From the NCBI GenBank assembly GCA_036346395.1, contig CM070609.1, forward strand, positions 44,960,777 through 45,024,776: DNA of 64,000 nucleotides. Reading direction: 5' to 3'. The position numbers and the translations under genes are program-made. Each line of letters begins with the position of its first letter. Position 1 is the first letter of the stretch. Of the stretch, positions 45,031-57,600 are shown in pieces. The DNA is from Hsuehochloa calcarea. Lineage: Eukaryota; Streptophyta; Magnoliopsida; Poales; Poaceae. The notes beneath the pieces were generated by a model, which was not told the origin of the DNA, did no database searches, and was given only the letters and a program-made list of their open reading frames with translations.

Positions 45031-47918
45031 ATGACCAAAGACCACGATCTCCAGGCCAAGGGGGGCGGGATGGATCTTCCATGTGATGATCTTGACGAGG
45101 AGGTCGAGATCCTTGATGACAGCCCCGACTAGGAGGCTCTTGTGGGGGTCGAGCGTTCTTCCCTTACTAGGGCAGAAAAGACGACGTTGGTGGCACCCGG
45201 GAGTCGCCTCACATTGAGCGATGTCCGGTGGCCGGGGGTGGATGAGCACCCCTACCCTCTAACGGGTATATCGTGGCGCTCAAAGTTTGGTTTGAGGTTG
45301 GCCTGGGGCTTCCGATCCATCCCTTCATCCAGAACCTCGTGAAGCACTACAAGGTTGAGCTTTCACACTTTTCGCCCAACCTCCTCGCTAGGGTGAGATT
45401 GTTCATGTGGCTATGTGAGACGCCAATCGAGGGCCGCGTTTGAAGCCTACCATTACGGCCTTCAACTACTTCTTTTATCTCCAGTGGTCGAATGGTAGGT
45501 TCGGACTACTAGGCTAATTGACCTCGACTGTTCAGCATCAGGACGAGTATCTTGTCCACGCCACTAAGTACAACTGGAACCGCCCCAGAAAGAAATGGTT
45601 TTACTTGAAGGTGGAGGGCATTCCATACACTGACACTAGCCCAAGATTACCCAGGATGGATATCCTGAGATTCCTCCTCTCTCGGATGCCGACTGGGAGT
45701 TTGTTCGTGCTACGTTCAAAGTTCGCAAGTGGAGCAGCATTCGGGACTTGATGGAGGAGATGACCCTTTTTTACGCTAGCCCGCTAATTCACGAGAAGCG
45801 TGACTACCTGATGGTCTCCAAGGACAAAGGTGGGCATGACATGGCTAATTTTCTCCTTTACTTGTGGTTTGTCCCTGATTAGTGAATCTGAACCCTCTTT
45901 TTCACTTTTGCCCAGTGCACTCTCCCAAGAGGGCAATTGAGGAGGCCGACTGGATCCTTCGGGAGATGACTATCACCAAGTACGAGGCGCTTGAGGAGGT
46001 CAGCATTTCTTATGGTCGAGGGTGTAACAGTATTGCTAATAGCTTGAAGTTCGTGATGCCTCCTTGGGCAAGCCCGTCCCCAATCCCTCGAAGAGGAAGA
46101 AAGCCAAGGTGTTAGATCCATAGGGCTCTGGTAGGGGCCCCCTCTGAAGGGTCAACCAATGACAAAGCACTCTGCTGCTAGAGCGAGGCCTCCTACTGTG
46201 AGAGCGAAGCCTCCTACCGTGAGAGCGAAGCCTTCCTTCATAGGTGGCTTCCGATCTCATGCTCCCGGCCCCACACGACCTCCCTCGGGGCATCCTCCAC
46301 GCCCTGCTGCCCTTGGCCATGCCTTGCGTAAGGAGAAGCTTCAGTATGTCAAGGTATTTCAGAGGTCACCTCTACAAAAGAGGAAGAGGGAGCCCTCTAA
46401 AGGTGACACCCCCGCGCGCGCTCCCGACACTAAGCTCGAGTGCGGGGTTGTTCGGGAGTCTTCACAGAGTCGCAGGACTTCTCAGACCAAGCTCGAGTGC
46501 GGGGTTGTTCGGGAGTCTTCACAGAGTCGCAGGACTTCTCGACCACATCCTCTTCTCCGAGCTCCAGTTCTATGTCTCCCACAGGCTCCACCTCTGCCAG
46601 GTCCCTTGTACGCATGGTTGAGGAGCTGCTGGAGGAGGGAGAGTTGGGCTCGACCCCTCATGGGGGCTCGGAGGTTCCCACCACTTAGTATTGTGATGCC
46701 TTTGATTCCCTCTTTGGAGATGAAGGTTAGGCGCATTTTCTTTTTGTTTACTTTTGTTCATTTGTTGCCAATTGTTCATCAATAATATTTGCTTGTGCCA
46801 GATGTTGCTGAGGTAGGAACACAAGTTGGTGACACGGGGAAGACGACGCCCATGGTCCAGGGCCCAAGAGGCGAGAAGGTCCCCCTGGCCTCGAGGTTCA
46901 GGTGCACGAGGATCGTGATGGGGCCACGAGCTACTCCTCCAGTGAGTTGCCTTCTTACGCTGCCCCTCTCATTGACGATGATGCAGTAGCAGCATAGATT
47001 CGTCGCCTCATCGAAGGGCGTGTCAATAAGTACATGGATCGCTTTCGCGATACGCGAGACGTCAGAGAGTTCTCCCAGCTTCTCAAGGATCTACTGGGCA
47101 CTGCCATAAACCTCTACTTCCAGGTACCTTCACGGTTATTACCTTCCTTCGCCCAACACATGCTTCCCAATCAGCCTCTAACACTGTTATTCTGCATGCT
47201 CCCCGTAGGCCACTTGCATCTCTAACATCATTAGGGATGAAGCCCCCCGGATCATAGAAGAGATGTTCCAAGAGGTGGTAGCCGAGGCTCAGTAGAGGGC
47301 ATCGCAGTTGGATGATGATAGATTGAAATCCACAGAGGAGAAGTCGAAGGTTGTAGAGGAAAAACTGCGGATTACTGAAGACGAGTTGAAAACCAATGAG
47401 GAGAAGTAGAAAGTTTCAGAAGAGAAGGCTAGGGTCATTCACCATGTGAATGTGAGCTTGGAGGAGGATGTGACCAAATCCTAGCGACGACTGAATCACT
47501 TCTTCGAACTTCAGGAGATCACCCTGACTGCATAAAGGTCCTTGGAGAGCTTGGGGGCTAAGGTTGCCTTAGTCCCATCAGGGTGATGAGACCAGAGGTG
47601 TGGGTTCCCCTCCTTGAGGAGAGAGTTAGTCTACTTACCTAGGCTATCGAGGACCGGAGCCAATCCTTTGCCATAGCAACTTTGACAGCGGGGGCCCTTC
47701 CCATTTCCCATCGCTGCGACAGTTCAGGCAAGGAGGCGGTGCGCAAGGGCCTACACAGCTTCTTCACTCCAAAGGTCAAGAAGGCGTCCCCAGGGGAGCG
47801 AGCTGTGTTGATACCTCGTGCGGCAGAGTTTGTGAAGAGTGTTGCCTCGTCCCTGGCTTCGAGAGTTCAGGTGCCTTTACTGACAGATGGCAAGTGTGAC
47901 GCCCCAGCCAGTGTATGA
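45031..47918 (+). pseudogene. Gypsy-type gag pseudogene (putative gypsy type transposon domain)
   Basis: Starts MTKDHDLQAKGGG at 45031, then SSLTRAEKTTLVAPGSRL. Successive frames give the conserved FGLRL(A/G)(W/L)G...HPF block (about 45280-45325), the KHYKVELSHFSPN block (about 45345-45380), NWNRPRKKWFYLKVEG (about 45570-45615) and DADWEFVRATFKVRKW (45690-45737); together these are the N-terminal domain of grass gag-like proteins annotated as putative gypsy type transposon. From 47300 a heptad-like Glu/Lys-rich region (EEKSKVVEEKLRITEDELKT) suggests a coiled coil. Many stops (45130, 45342, 47293, 47407) and frameshifts. No pol follows, so the parent was probably a non-autonomous LTR element. 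Confidence 0.55.
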
Positions 47919-49196
47919 CTTCTGCCGATATGGTCTGTTTAGTAAAAATTCTGTAGTGATGTCAAGTAGACTTGCTTAGCGTTCTCTTTTTGTAGATGAG
48001 TTAGGCCTGAGAGATTACATAGCATCCAAACCAAGAGCATGGTTATGTCTGCATCATATCTATTATGAAAATGACAAGATGATGTTATGCTTTATTCAGG
48101 TCATGTTGTGAAGGCAATTGGCATCAAATATAAGCGGTGTGCGCAGAGGGGCCGAGAGCCCGAACGATCTGACCCTGCCTATGAAGATAGGCTGCGGAGG
48201 GTGGACAATTTAGAAGTGGGTATGATCGCCGCAGGATGGTCCAGTCCCCAGATAGGTCCCCTTCTGCCTCAGTCTTAGCTGGGCAAGGCAATAGGGAGTA
48301 TTAGACAACTTTTGAAAGATGTAGGTGCCTTGCTCGTGAGGCCTTTGGTGTGCCAAATGTAATAAGGGCACGTTCCCGTGCCCACTGAGAGGGTGTGCCT
48401 CTCAGGACCTGTAAAGGTTCTTGGCTTGTATGACTATTTTGTTCGCATATAAGTATTCCCGAGGGGATGTGAGTGTGTTAAGCAGGTTAGCCTTTACTTG
48501 CATTAAAGCAAGGCAAGGAGTGACCCAGAGGTCGTTCGGTGCATAGCCTAGAGGCTGAAAGGGGGCTAATCCTTAGCAAATACATAGACTTGGGTTCTAG
48601 GCCCGAGCCGTCACTTGCGCCTTGGGTCCAATAGGACGCAAGCCGTCATAGCAGAGGCGGCGGACTCCCAAGCTGCTTTGGTCTTTTGTTAGGGGAGACC
48701 ATAGGGGTCGTGCACCCTAGGCACCACGGAGGTGACACCGTTTGTAGGGGATGGGTTAGCGATAGCTTGAGCGTCCCAAGCGAGACTTGTAGGATGAGGT
48801 TGTTTCTTAACAGCAGCGTATTAGGAGCAAGTCCTTATAGTTAGCTGTAAGCATGCTAGTTAGACGATCTCCTGAAATGGTGTAACCTTCTAACAACAGC
48901 GTGTTAGAGGGCAGCCTTCTAACGGCAATGTGTTAGAAGGCAAACCTTTCAATCGCCGATGAACACATATTTGGAAAGACACACACATAACAGGCCTATC
49001 CATTAATAGCAGCGTGTTAAGGGACCACCCCTGAATCATGCCATAGCTGCATAGGTTGAGCGATCACGTGGGAATCTCATGTCTTCATTGCGTTAAGCGA
49101 GATGATATTTACACATCGATAGGTGTCACAGAGGGCGTATAATAGAGTCTTAAGCGTAAAACTTGCATAGCTTATCCGCATTCCATGCATGTTTTA
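47919..49196. other. Non-coding tail of gag-type element
   Basis: Includes short recurring phrases such as cttctaac(a/g)(a/g)c(a)gTGTTAGA(G/A)GGCA (about 48888-48945), and cAGCGTGTTAagG near 49011. No coding blocks were recognised. Confidence 0.35.
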
Positions 49197-50400
49197 TGTA
49201 ACATCCCAATTTTCAGGGCTTTTTTTTTTGAAAATTTTCAAAATAAAAATAATCATTTGGTTTTTCTTGATTTGTTAATGCTTAATTTGAAATTTCATAA
49301 ATTAAAAACAATTTAATGTGAGTAAATCAAAACTCCAATTAAAGTTTTATTTGATTTTCTGGCATTATCTTGGATTTCATTTCTCCAAGACTTTGTTGTT
49401 CTTCCTTGGAGTTCTTGCTATTTCTTTTCATTTTTCCAGCTTTTTAGGGTCTTTTTGAAGCTTTAAAAATTAAAATGAATCGTTTGTATTTTATTGGATC
49501 AATTTAAAACTTAAATTGAAATTCATAATTTAAAGCAATTTAATATGAATTAATAAAACTTCAATCAATTTAAATTTGGTTTATTTGGTTTTTCTTGTAT
49601 TTAAAGTCAAAAAGATTATTTAACGTCTTTTCTTAGAATTTCTGGATTTTAAAAAGTTTTTTCCTTTTTTCCAAAAATTAAAAATAACTTATTTACAAAA
49701 TTAAAAGACAACTTTAAGTTGTAAATAATTGTATTGAATTCAAATTAAATCAAGGAATTTATGTGTATTTTTCTAGAATTTTTGGACTTTATTTACAATT
49801 TTCTAAAAACCTATTTCCTTTTTCCCGATTTCTGTAAAAAAAAATCTTTTAAAATTTCCCTTTGGCTGTTTGGGCCGAATTCCCGTCGGCCCTTTCCCCC
49901 CGCGACGACACGCTCCGTGCTGCGCTTTCTCTCTCTCTCTTTGCCTGACGGTCCCCGCCTGTAAGCCACCACCCCTCCCCTGCTCACCTTCTCTCCGCCT
50001 CCCATGCCATCCGTGCGTTAGCATAGGGCCCACATCAGCGCCTGCAGCGCCCGATCTTCTACCTCACCTGCTCCTGTTGACTTCACATACCCTCTGCACC
50101 ACCCCATCTTCTCCCCCACCTACCCCATTCCGCGCGAATCCCACCCCTTTTTCCCTCGGCAGCATGCGCATTTATTTGCCGTCTTTCACCGCACACACCC
50201 CCTCTGTTCCATCTCCTCCCCACCTGCTCCCGTCTTGTCCCCGTCGCGTCGCCCTTGTCTCGGCCGAACCGCCCCGCACCCTTGCTGTCGAGCTTTGCCC
50301 CTACGCCTCCCCTCTCCTAGATGATATGTATTTTTCTCCATTTCCTATTGTAATTCATAATGCATTGGAGTTTCAGTCACCGAATGCAATTTCTATTTTT
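49197..50400 (+). repeat. Gypsy-type LTR fragment (TGTAACATCCC start)
   Basis: TGTAACATCCCAATTTTCAG start, AT-rich first 660 bp, then GC-rich CCGAATTCCCGTCGGCCC and (ct)n tracts, as in the unit at 3450. The right end is not defined; the sequence becomes AT-rich and unassigned after 50400. Confidence 0.4.
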
Positions 50401-51048
50401 TTCTTCTAATTTAAGGTGTGTGGTGAAAATAGATCTGTGTAACATCTTATGTACCATACGATTGGATATAATTTGGTATATTATAATATGGAATGTATGG
50501 ATTTGCATTTATCAGCATCCGCGTAGAATGCTTATGCCCTTTGATTTGGAGCTGCTTTTATTTATGGTTTCTGGAATAAATAAAATTGATGAATTGGAAA
50601 ATAATATTTTGACTATGCGAGACACTGTATCTAATTTGGGAAATGGATCAACATCGGAAATTTCATTGTGTCTAGATCCAATCTTCATTGGCGTGGGGGT
50701 GACTCGCGGGATCGTCTTCACCATCCTCGTTTGTGTCGATAGTTCAAGAATCTATGTACAACTTCTTATTTAGTTATAGCTTTTTTGTAATGTTTTAAGG
50801 GCGTTTATGCAAAAAAAAATATCTTTTAAAGGTCCTTTTTTTGTGTAAAAGTTGAGTTTGTAGAACAAAACTTTTGAAATAAATCCGGTGGCGCTAGGCC
50901 CTTGGGTAATTTTTTTTTAATGTGCATTTCAAGTGTATGCCAACGGAAACATTTCTTTTTGTCATTTGATTCTGTTATTACATGTGAAGAAAATACTGTT
51001 GAATATGAGGATTTGGAATTCTGTTGCAACGCACAGGCACCCTACTAG
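50401..51048. mobile_element. Possible Helitron 3' portion ending CTAG
   Basis: The segment ends with CTGTTGCAACGCACAG, a 4-bp-stem hairpin, then GCACCCTACTAG|T; a short hairpin followed by CTRR and T matches plant Helitron 3' ends, and TGCAACGCAC is frequent there in grasses. No 5' TC end, Rep or helicase was found, so only the 3' terminus is supported. Confidence 0.35.
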
Positions 51049-51689
51049 TAGTAATATACAATGCAGTAGGTAGTAGCACCTGCACGATTGCACTATTTGG
51101 ATCGGAAAAAATAGAGCTAAGAGCTGAGACCAGTTGTGCATTGTAGGACTACTGTAGTGATTGTTGTGTAGCGACTCATGGTAGGATATACATATACAAG
51201 TGATCTAAATCGTTAGATTTTGATGGAACGGTGGGGATATACCCACAATGTATTCTCTTCGAATGCAGAGGATTTTGTGTGCGACTTGCACTAGAGACCA
51301 AGACTTCGTAGGAAATAGATCATCTACATCGAAGATTTCAATACAGAAGATCTATAGTGCTCTGCATTACAAATCGATCTCCACAGTTTGATAAAAAACA
51401 AAGGTCCAGATCGAACACTTCGACAGGTGTTGAAACAGTATTTACTCGCTAAAGTACATCCACATTGTAACTGCATTCACACGCTCTGCAGAGATCCGAT
51501 CCTCTAATCCTAAAGGCTCGCAGCACGGCAGTGAAAGTGTTCTCCGCTAGAAATCGCGACCCCACCACCAACCCCCCGGGCATTTCCGATTCCACGCTCC
51601 CTCCGGAATCGCACGCAGCTCGCGTCATCTCGTCGGGCCTTCCAGAAGCCCGAGACCCTAGACTAGGGTTTCTCGCCGCGCCGGCGGGG
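51049..51689 (+). promoter_or_regulatory. Upstream region and 5' UTR of the NHX gene
   Basis: Non-coding sequence directly before the NHX start codon; GC content rises over the last 150 bp, as usual for grass 5' UTRs. No certain TATA box was seen. Confidence 0.4.
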
Positions 51690-54600
51690 ATGGCGCTGGA
51701 GCTGAGCCTGGTCTCCGCGGCGCCGCCGGCGGGCGGGCTGGTGGCCCCGCCGCCGCCCGCGCCACCGGGGAAGGAGCAGCAGGTGGCCGGGGTGGGGATT
51801 CTGCTGCAGATCCTCCTGCTCGTGCTCTCCTTCGTGCTCGGCCATGTCCTACGCCGCCACCGCTTCTACTACCTCCCCGAGGCCAGCGCGTCGCTTCTCA
51901 TCGGTATGTGTATCGCACACGCCTCCGCGGTCTCCTCCCCCTTACGCCTGAACCCTAGCACTACCGCGATTGATCATTCGTTTCATCGTTTCGTAGATTT
52001 TGGGAGCAGTTTACCGTGGTGATACTTAGTGTATGGGGGGGGGGGGTTGGATGGTTTTCTATGAGGTGCCTTTGGAAGTGAGATGATCGTATAGATAAAT
52101 TGGGGGAATGATTTTGGGTTGTGACTTGTAATGCAGTGTACATGTTGTGCAGGAGTAGGAATTGAGGGGTATTCTAGGGTGAAATTATAAGCGGAATGGG
52201 TATGAATTGTGTAATTCATTTAGGATGATGATTTAATTGTTAGCAGTCGGACTTTAGAAGTTCATTTAGCTTACGGGAGGAAAAACGTATTTAGTTCCAT
52301 CCAAGTTTTCTGCAAAAAAAAGGAGTGAGTCCATTGTTAAATTGTTCTTTAACATGCTGGTCAATGCAATTGTACGTATCTAAAGAGTTTAATAAATTAG
52401 CGTCCACTGGAGTGACTCTAGTAGCTCTTCGTGTCCTTTAGCATGCAATATGTGATCTTAATAAATTACTTCTACATTTGGTGTTTGTTTAACACTAAGT
52501 GGAAATAACTATCTTAACGTTTTTTTATTTGCAAGAATTTTGGATAATTTGAGTCTGGCACAAGGAATAGAAGATGGGACTAGATACTGGCAAGTTGACT
52601 TTTGTTGTTATTTTGTTGAGTTGAAATCCCTCCATGTGATGTTATTGGGAATGCAAAAAAGTATTCATGAGCAAAGTTTTGAATTCTAAGGTATCTCATT
52701 TGAGGGAAACAGCTAGTTTCATGTCTTCTGGTTTATGGTAGTCCGTTGAAGACAGTTCTTCAAGATCTGCTCCCTAGGTGATGTAGTTCTCTGAGAGCTA
52801 AGAGAAAGGAAGGGATTAGAATTTCTCTGCCTGTGATAGAATAATCTGAATTTCTGAAATATGCTGCAATAGTATACCTAGAGTGGACCCACTGAAGCAA
52901 AAATGTCCATCAATGAAGCTTATGGGTAAATTAGATTTGTTTTCCTTTGGATCGGTTACCAGATGATTTTATACTTGGAATTTTTTCTAAGCAATATATC
53001 CAGGACTAGGAGTAGATTAGATCAGCATTATCTTACCTTCCCGTGTTGTGCAACATGCCCATTTATTGCTGCTAGGAGAAAGCATATCGAGAAGTTGCAT
53101 CTGCTGCATTCATGTGGCCCCTGCAAGTTCCAGCTTTGCAAAAGGCGGTCTGAAATTAGAAAAAATAATTATTCGAATGTCTTATTTCTACTTGCCATAG
53201 TGTGGCAAAAGTGAGCACTGGGATTCATTATCAAATTTACAAGGATATCCGTATCTGAGTTAAGAAATGAATTTTGATCAAATCCTTAAGGATAAATGCT
53301 CGATATCCATGTGGTGTTTAGCAAGAGCTGTTTCTATTTGATCAAGGAGAATCACAGCAAGCCATATTTTGCTTGCCTAAAAAGCGGTGCTGCTGCAAAG
53401 TCAGCTGAATGAAAAAAAAATCAATTTATGAGTTCTCCTGTTGTCGTTTTTATCACATCTTCTTAAATTTATTGTATGATTCCCTTTAGATCAATTGCAC
53501 AAATATATTTTCCATTTCATCCCTGACATCCTGATATGCTATTAACTGTTAAGTTCAGCACAAACAAATTTGGCATATTTTGGTTATTTTAAATTTGGAG
53601 TAATATTTTTTTGTAAATCATGATTGTCTTACAGGTCTAGTTGTTGGTGGCCTTGCTAATATTTCAAATACAGAGGCCAGCACTAGGTTCGTGTTTATTG
53701 TATACTTTTGTTCATGCTTGCACTTTCTACATCTTCAATATTTGTTTCACATTTATTCTTATCTATATCTAACATACGATGTGAACATATTGATTATATC
53801 TTGTCCCTTCAATTTGCAGGACATGGTTCAACTTCCATGAAGAATTTTTCTTCTTGTTCTTGTTACCTCCGATAATATTATATCCTTTTCTCTATTTCTT
53901 TCTTTTAACATTGTTAGTTACCTTGATGGGGAATCGATTTACTGCCTTTCCTAAGTGGAGCTCCTTAAGTTTCTTATTAGAATTGGAAGAGGAGGATTTT
54001 GTTATTCGCAATTATGCATCTTATTCATTAATGAAAGAGTATATCTAGAGGATTACGTTGGTCTCATGGGCTACATGGACCACATGGGCTAAGAGAGGAA
54101 GAGAATGTACATGACTCTTAACACCCTCCTTCAAACTCAAGATGGATCAGGATGATTTGTTGCACTGAGTTTGAGTAGATGAAGTCGATGCTGCTCTTGA
54201 GTATGATCTTTAGTGAAGAAATCTGCGACTTGAAGTTCTGGAGTGCATACTTGTGGTTAATGGTGGACTACTGTCAATGAGACCATGTGAAAGACGCATC
54301 AACAACAATGTGCTTTGTCAACTCATATTTTACTGGATCACTAGCAATGTGAATGTCATCTGTATTGTTAGAAATAGAGGTGTAGGATTATCGTAATGGA
54401 TACCGAGATAAGCTAAGGATCATTGAAGCCAAATGATCTCTGGGGTGGTAACGGCAAGGTATCGAAGCTCAGCCTCTGCACTAGAGCGTGACACACAGTC
54501 TGCTTCTTGGACTTTCAGGCAATGAGCAAAGTACTAAGAGAGATGCAGTATCCAGTGATAGATCGACGATTAGTAGGATCACTCGCCCAAGTGGAGTCAG

Positions 54601-57600
54601 AGTAAGCGTAGATCTAGAGCTAACTCGAACTGGTATAGAACAGATGTCTAGACTTAGTCTCCCTCAAGTATCTCAGCACACGAAGAACATGATCATAGTG
54701 GACTGATGTGGGAGTACTGACAAACTGGTTGAGCACATGAACAGCAGCAACAATGTCTGGCTTGGTGACAGTGAGATAAATAAGGCTCCCAACGAGTTGA
54801 CGATAGTGGGAAGGATCTATCAGTGGTACATCGTATGTAGGTCGAACTTGTAAGTGAAGCTCTATGGGTGTAGCAGCATTGCGAGTATCAGTCATCCCAG
54901 AGTGAACAAGCAGATCTTGAACGTAGCAATGCTGAGAGGTAGTAGCCATCACCATCAGAATGAACCTCAATCCCCAGAAAATATCTCAATGCTCCTAAAT
55001 CGGATATCATAAATTGTTCACTCGATATCTTCTTGACAAAAGTCACATAGTCTATATCATCTCTTGTGACCAGCATATCATCTATATATAGCAAAAACAA
55101 AGTACGATCCTGCTGAGAAGTGTGAATAAATAAGGTAGGGGCATGCTCGCTCAGAGTGAAACCCGCAACTCGAATCATAGAACTGAAAGTCTGGAGCCCT
55201 TAAACCAAGCACGAGGAGCCTGCTTCAGATCATGTAGAGCACGCCTAAGACGACAAACATAGCCTGTAGGAGCCTCAACACCTGGGGGTGGCTGCATATA
55301 AACTCACTTATGTAGATCACCATGAAGAAAAGTATTCTTGATATCCATCTGAGATATAGTCCATGAGCGTACGGCTGCAACAACAATGAGAGTACGAATT
55401 GTAGTCATATTAGCAACTAGAGCAAAGGTCTCATCATAATCTTGACTATAAGCCCGCTGAGAACCTCTTGCAACAAGACGAGCCTTGTATCGCTCCACTA
55501 TACCATCTGACTTGGTCTTTACTTTATACACCCATTTGCAAGTTATAGGCAAAGATCCAGATGATAGCGGAATAAGATCCCAAGTGTCTGTACACTCTAA
55601 TGATGTAAGCTCCTCAGTTATAGCCAACTGTCACTTAGGTATATTAACTGCCTCCTGATATGTACTCGTCTTAGATACTGCACATGCACGAGGAAAACCC
55701 CATCTCTCTGGTGCCTGAATAGAGGAACCATCATGTAGGCCATACCGTGATGTAGTAAAACGATCGTCAGAGTCTGTAGTACTGGCTAGAGGGTCAAGTG
55801 GAGGAGATGAGGATTGAGGATCAGAAGATTCAAGAGGAATGGAAGTAGGATCAGAAGAAACTCTTAATCGACGACTATAGTGAAAGGGAAAAGTAGAAGT
55901 GTCAGAAACTGGTGGAGCTAGTAGAGGAGATACTAGAAGGTGAAACTGGTGGAGCCGGTGATGACACACTAGAAGGTGAAACTGGTAGAGAAGGTGTATC
56001 TAGAGAAGACAAGTCTGATGAAGGAATGGGGGTAGACACAAAAAGGTGGAATCTGTGGAATAAGTGGGATGTGTAGAAGGATGATAAAAGAATAGTCGAC
56101 CCTCATCAAAGGTTAAATCACTAGAGATGCAAATACGACGCGCTGAGGGATCATAGCAATGATAGCTCTTATGCTCGGGACTATAACCCAGAAAAGTACA
56201 CTCAACTGACTGAGGGCTCAGCTTTGTGCGCTCACGAGGTGCTAGGACATAGCAGACAACTAAAAACACGAAGATGAGCATAGCGACTAGGTACTATATA
56301 CAAGACCTCACCAGGACACTTGCCCTGAAGCTAGGAAGAGGGCCAACGGTTGATGAGATAGATTGTCGTAGAGACTACTTCCCCCTAGAAGTGAGAGGGA
56401 ACAAAGTAGGAAACAAGAAGAGTACAAGCAGTCTCAATGATGTGACGATGCTTGCGCTCAACAACACCATTCTGAGCATGAGTACCAAGACACGAGAGTT
56501 GATGAAATGTAACCTCAGAAGAAAGAAACCAACGAAAAGCTGATGAAAGATATTCTCCTCTAGAGTTAGAACGAAAAATACGGATGACAGAAGAGAATTG
56601 AGCATGAACCATTTGAGCAAAAGACTGATAGCTAGAAATCAACTGCGAATGGTGTTTCATGAGGTAGATCCAAGTGTATCGAGTATGATCATCAATGAAG
56701 ATGACATAGTAACTGTGACCACCCTTCGAAGCAAAAGGAGGATCCTAAACATCCAAATGGACAAAATCAAAGGGATAATCAGAGCGAGAAAAGCTGGAAG
56801 GATATGAGAGTTGTACTTGCTTACCAAGTCTACAACCTTTGCAATGAAATTTTGTGTCAACAGAAACAGGATCAAGAACACCTTGATGAATCAAGATAGA
56901 GAGGTGTAAGACACACAAGTGCCCCAAGTGATGATGTCATTGAGGAAAAGACTGACAAACAGAAGTAGATTCAGAAGGACAAAGAATAGATGAACCAACA
57001 ACAGAGGATGAATGAATAGGTGTAGGTGCAATACCAGAAATGGAGGATAAAGGAAGACTCATACTTCAAGAACATAGAGCCCTATAGAACCTCTCTGACG
57101 ATGACCTGTACAAATGACAACTTATTCGGTGATCTTGCATAAAACAGTAGCTATCATCAAACCCAACAAAACATGTCATATCTGCGAGCTGCCCAATAAA
57201 GATGAGATTCATGGAGAGCGTGGGAACAAGCGAGACATTTGAAACCGCGAAGTGAGAGGTGGAAAGAGTCCCCAGATGAGTGACCGTACATAGCGTTCCA
57301 TCAGCTGTCTGAATCTTGATACCTTGTGCAGCAGGATGACATGATGTGAGCTGAGTTGCATCAGATGTCATATGGAAAGAAGCCTCTGAATCCAACTACC
57401 ATGGGAGTAAAGCACCCAACACAGCACATGATGGTGCAGTCAAACCGGTGGATGCATTGGAAGATGCCTGCAGTCGACACAACTGGGCGTGAAGATTGCT
57501 CGTCTGAGCCTGAATCTGACCAAATTGAGTTGCACAAGACTCCACAGCACTAGCAGGAACAGAACAAGCAATAGAGTATCACCTTGAATAGGTCCAGGAT

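Noticed and set aside
54488..54706. Plus-strand open frames across 54488-57553
   Set aside because: They are antisense to copia RT, integrase and protease motifs read on the minus strand.
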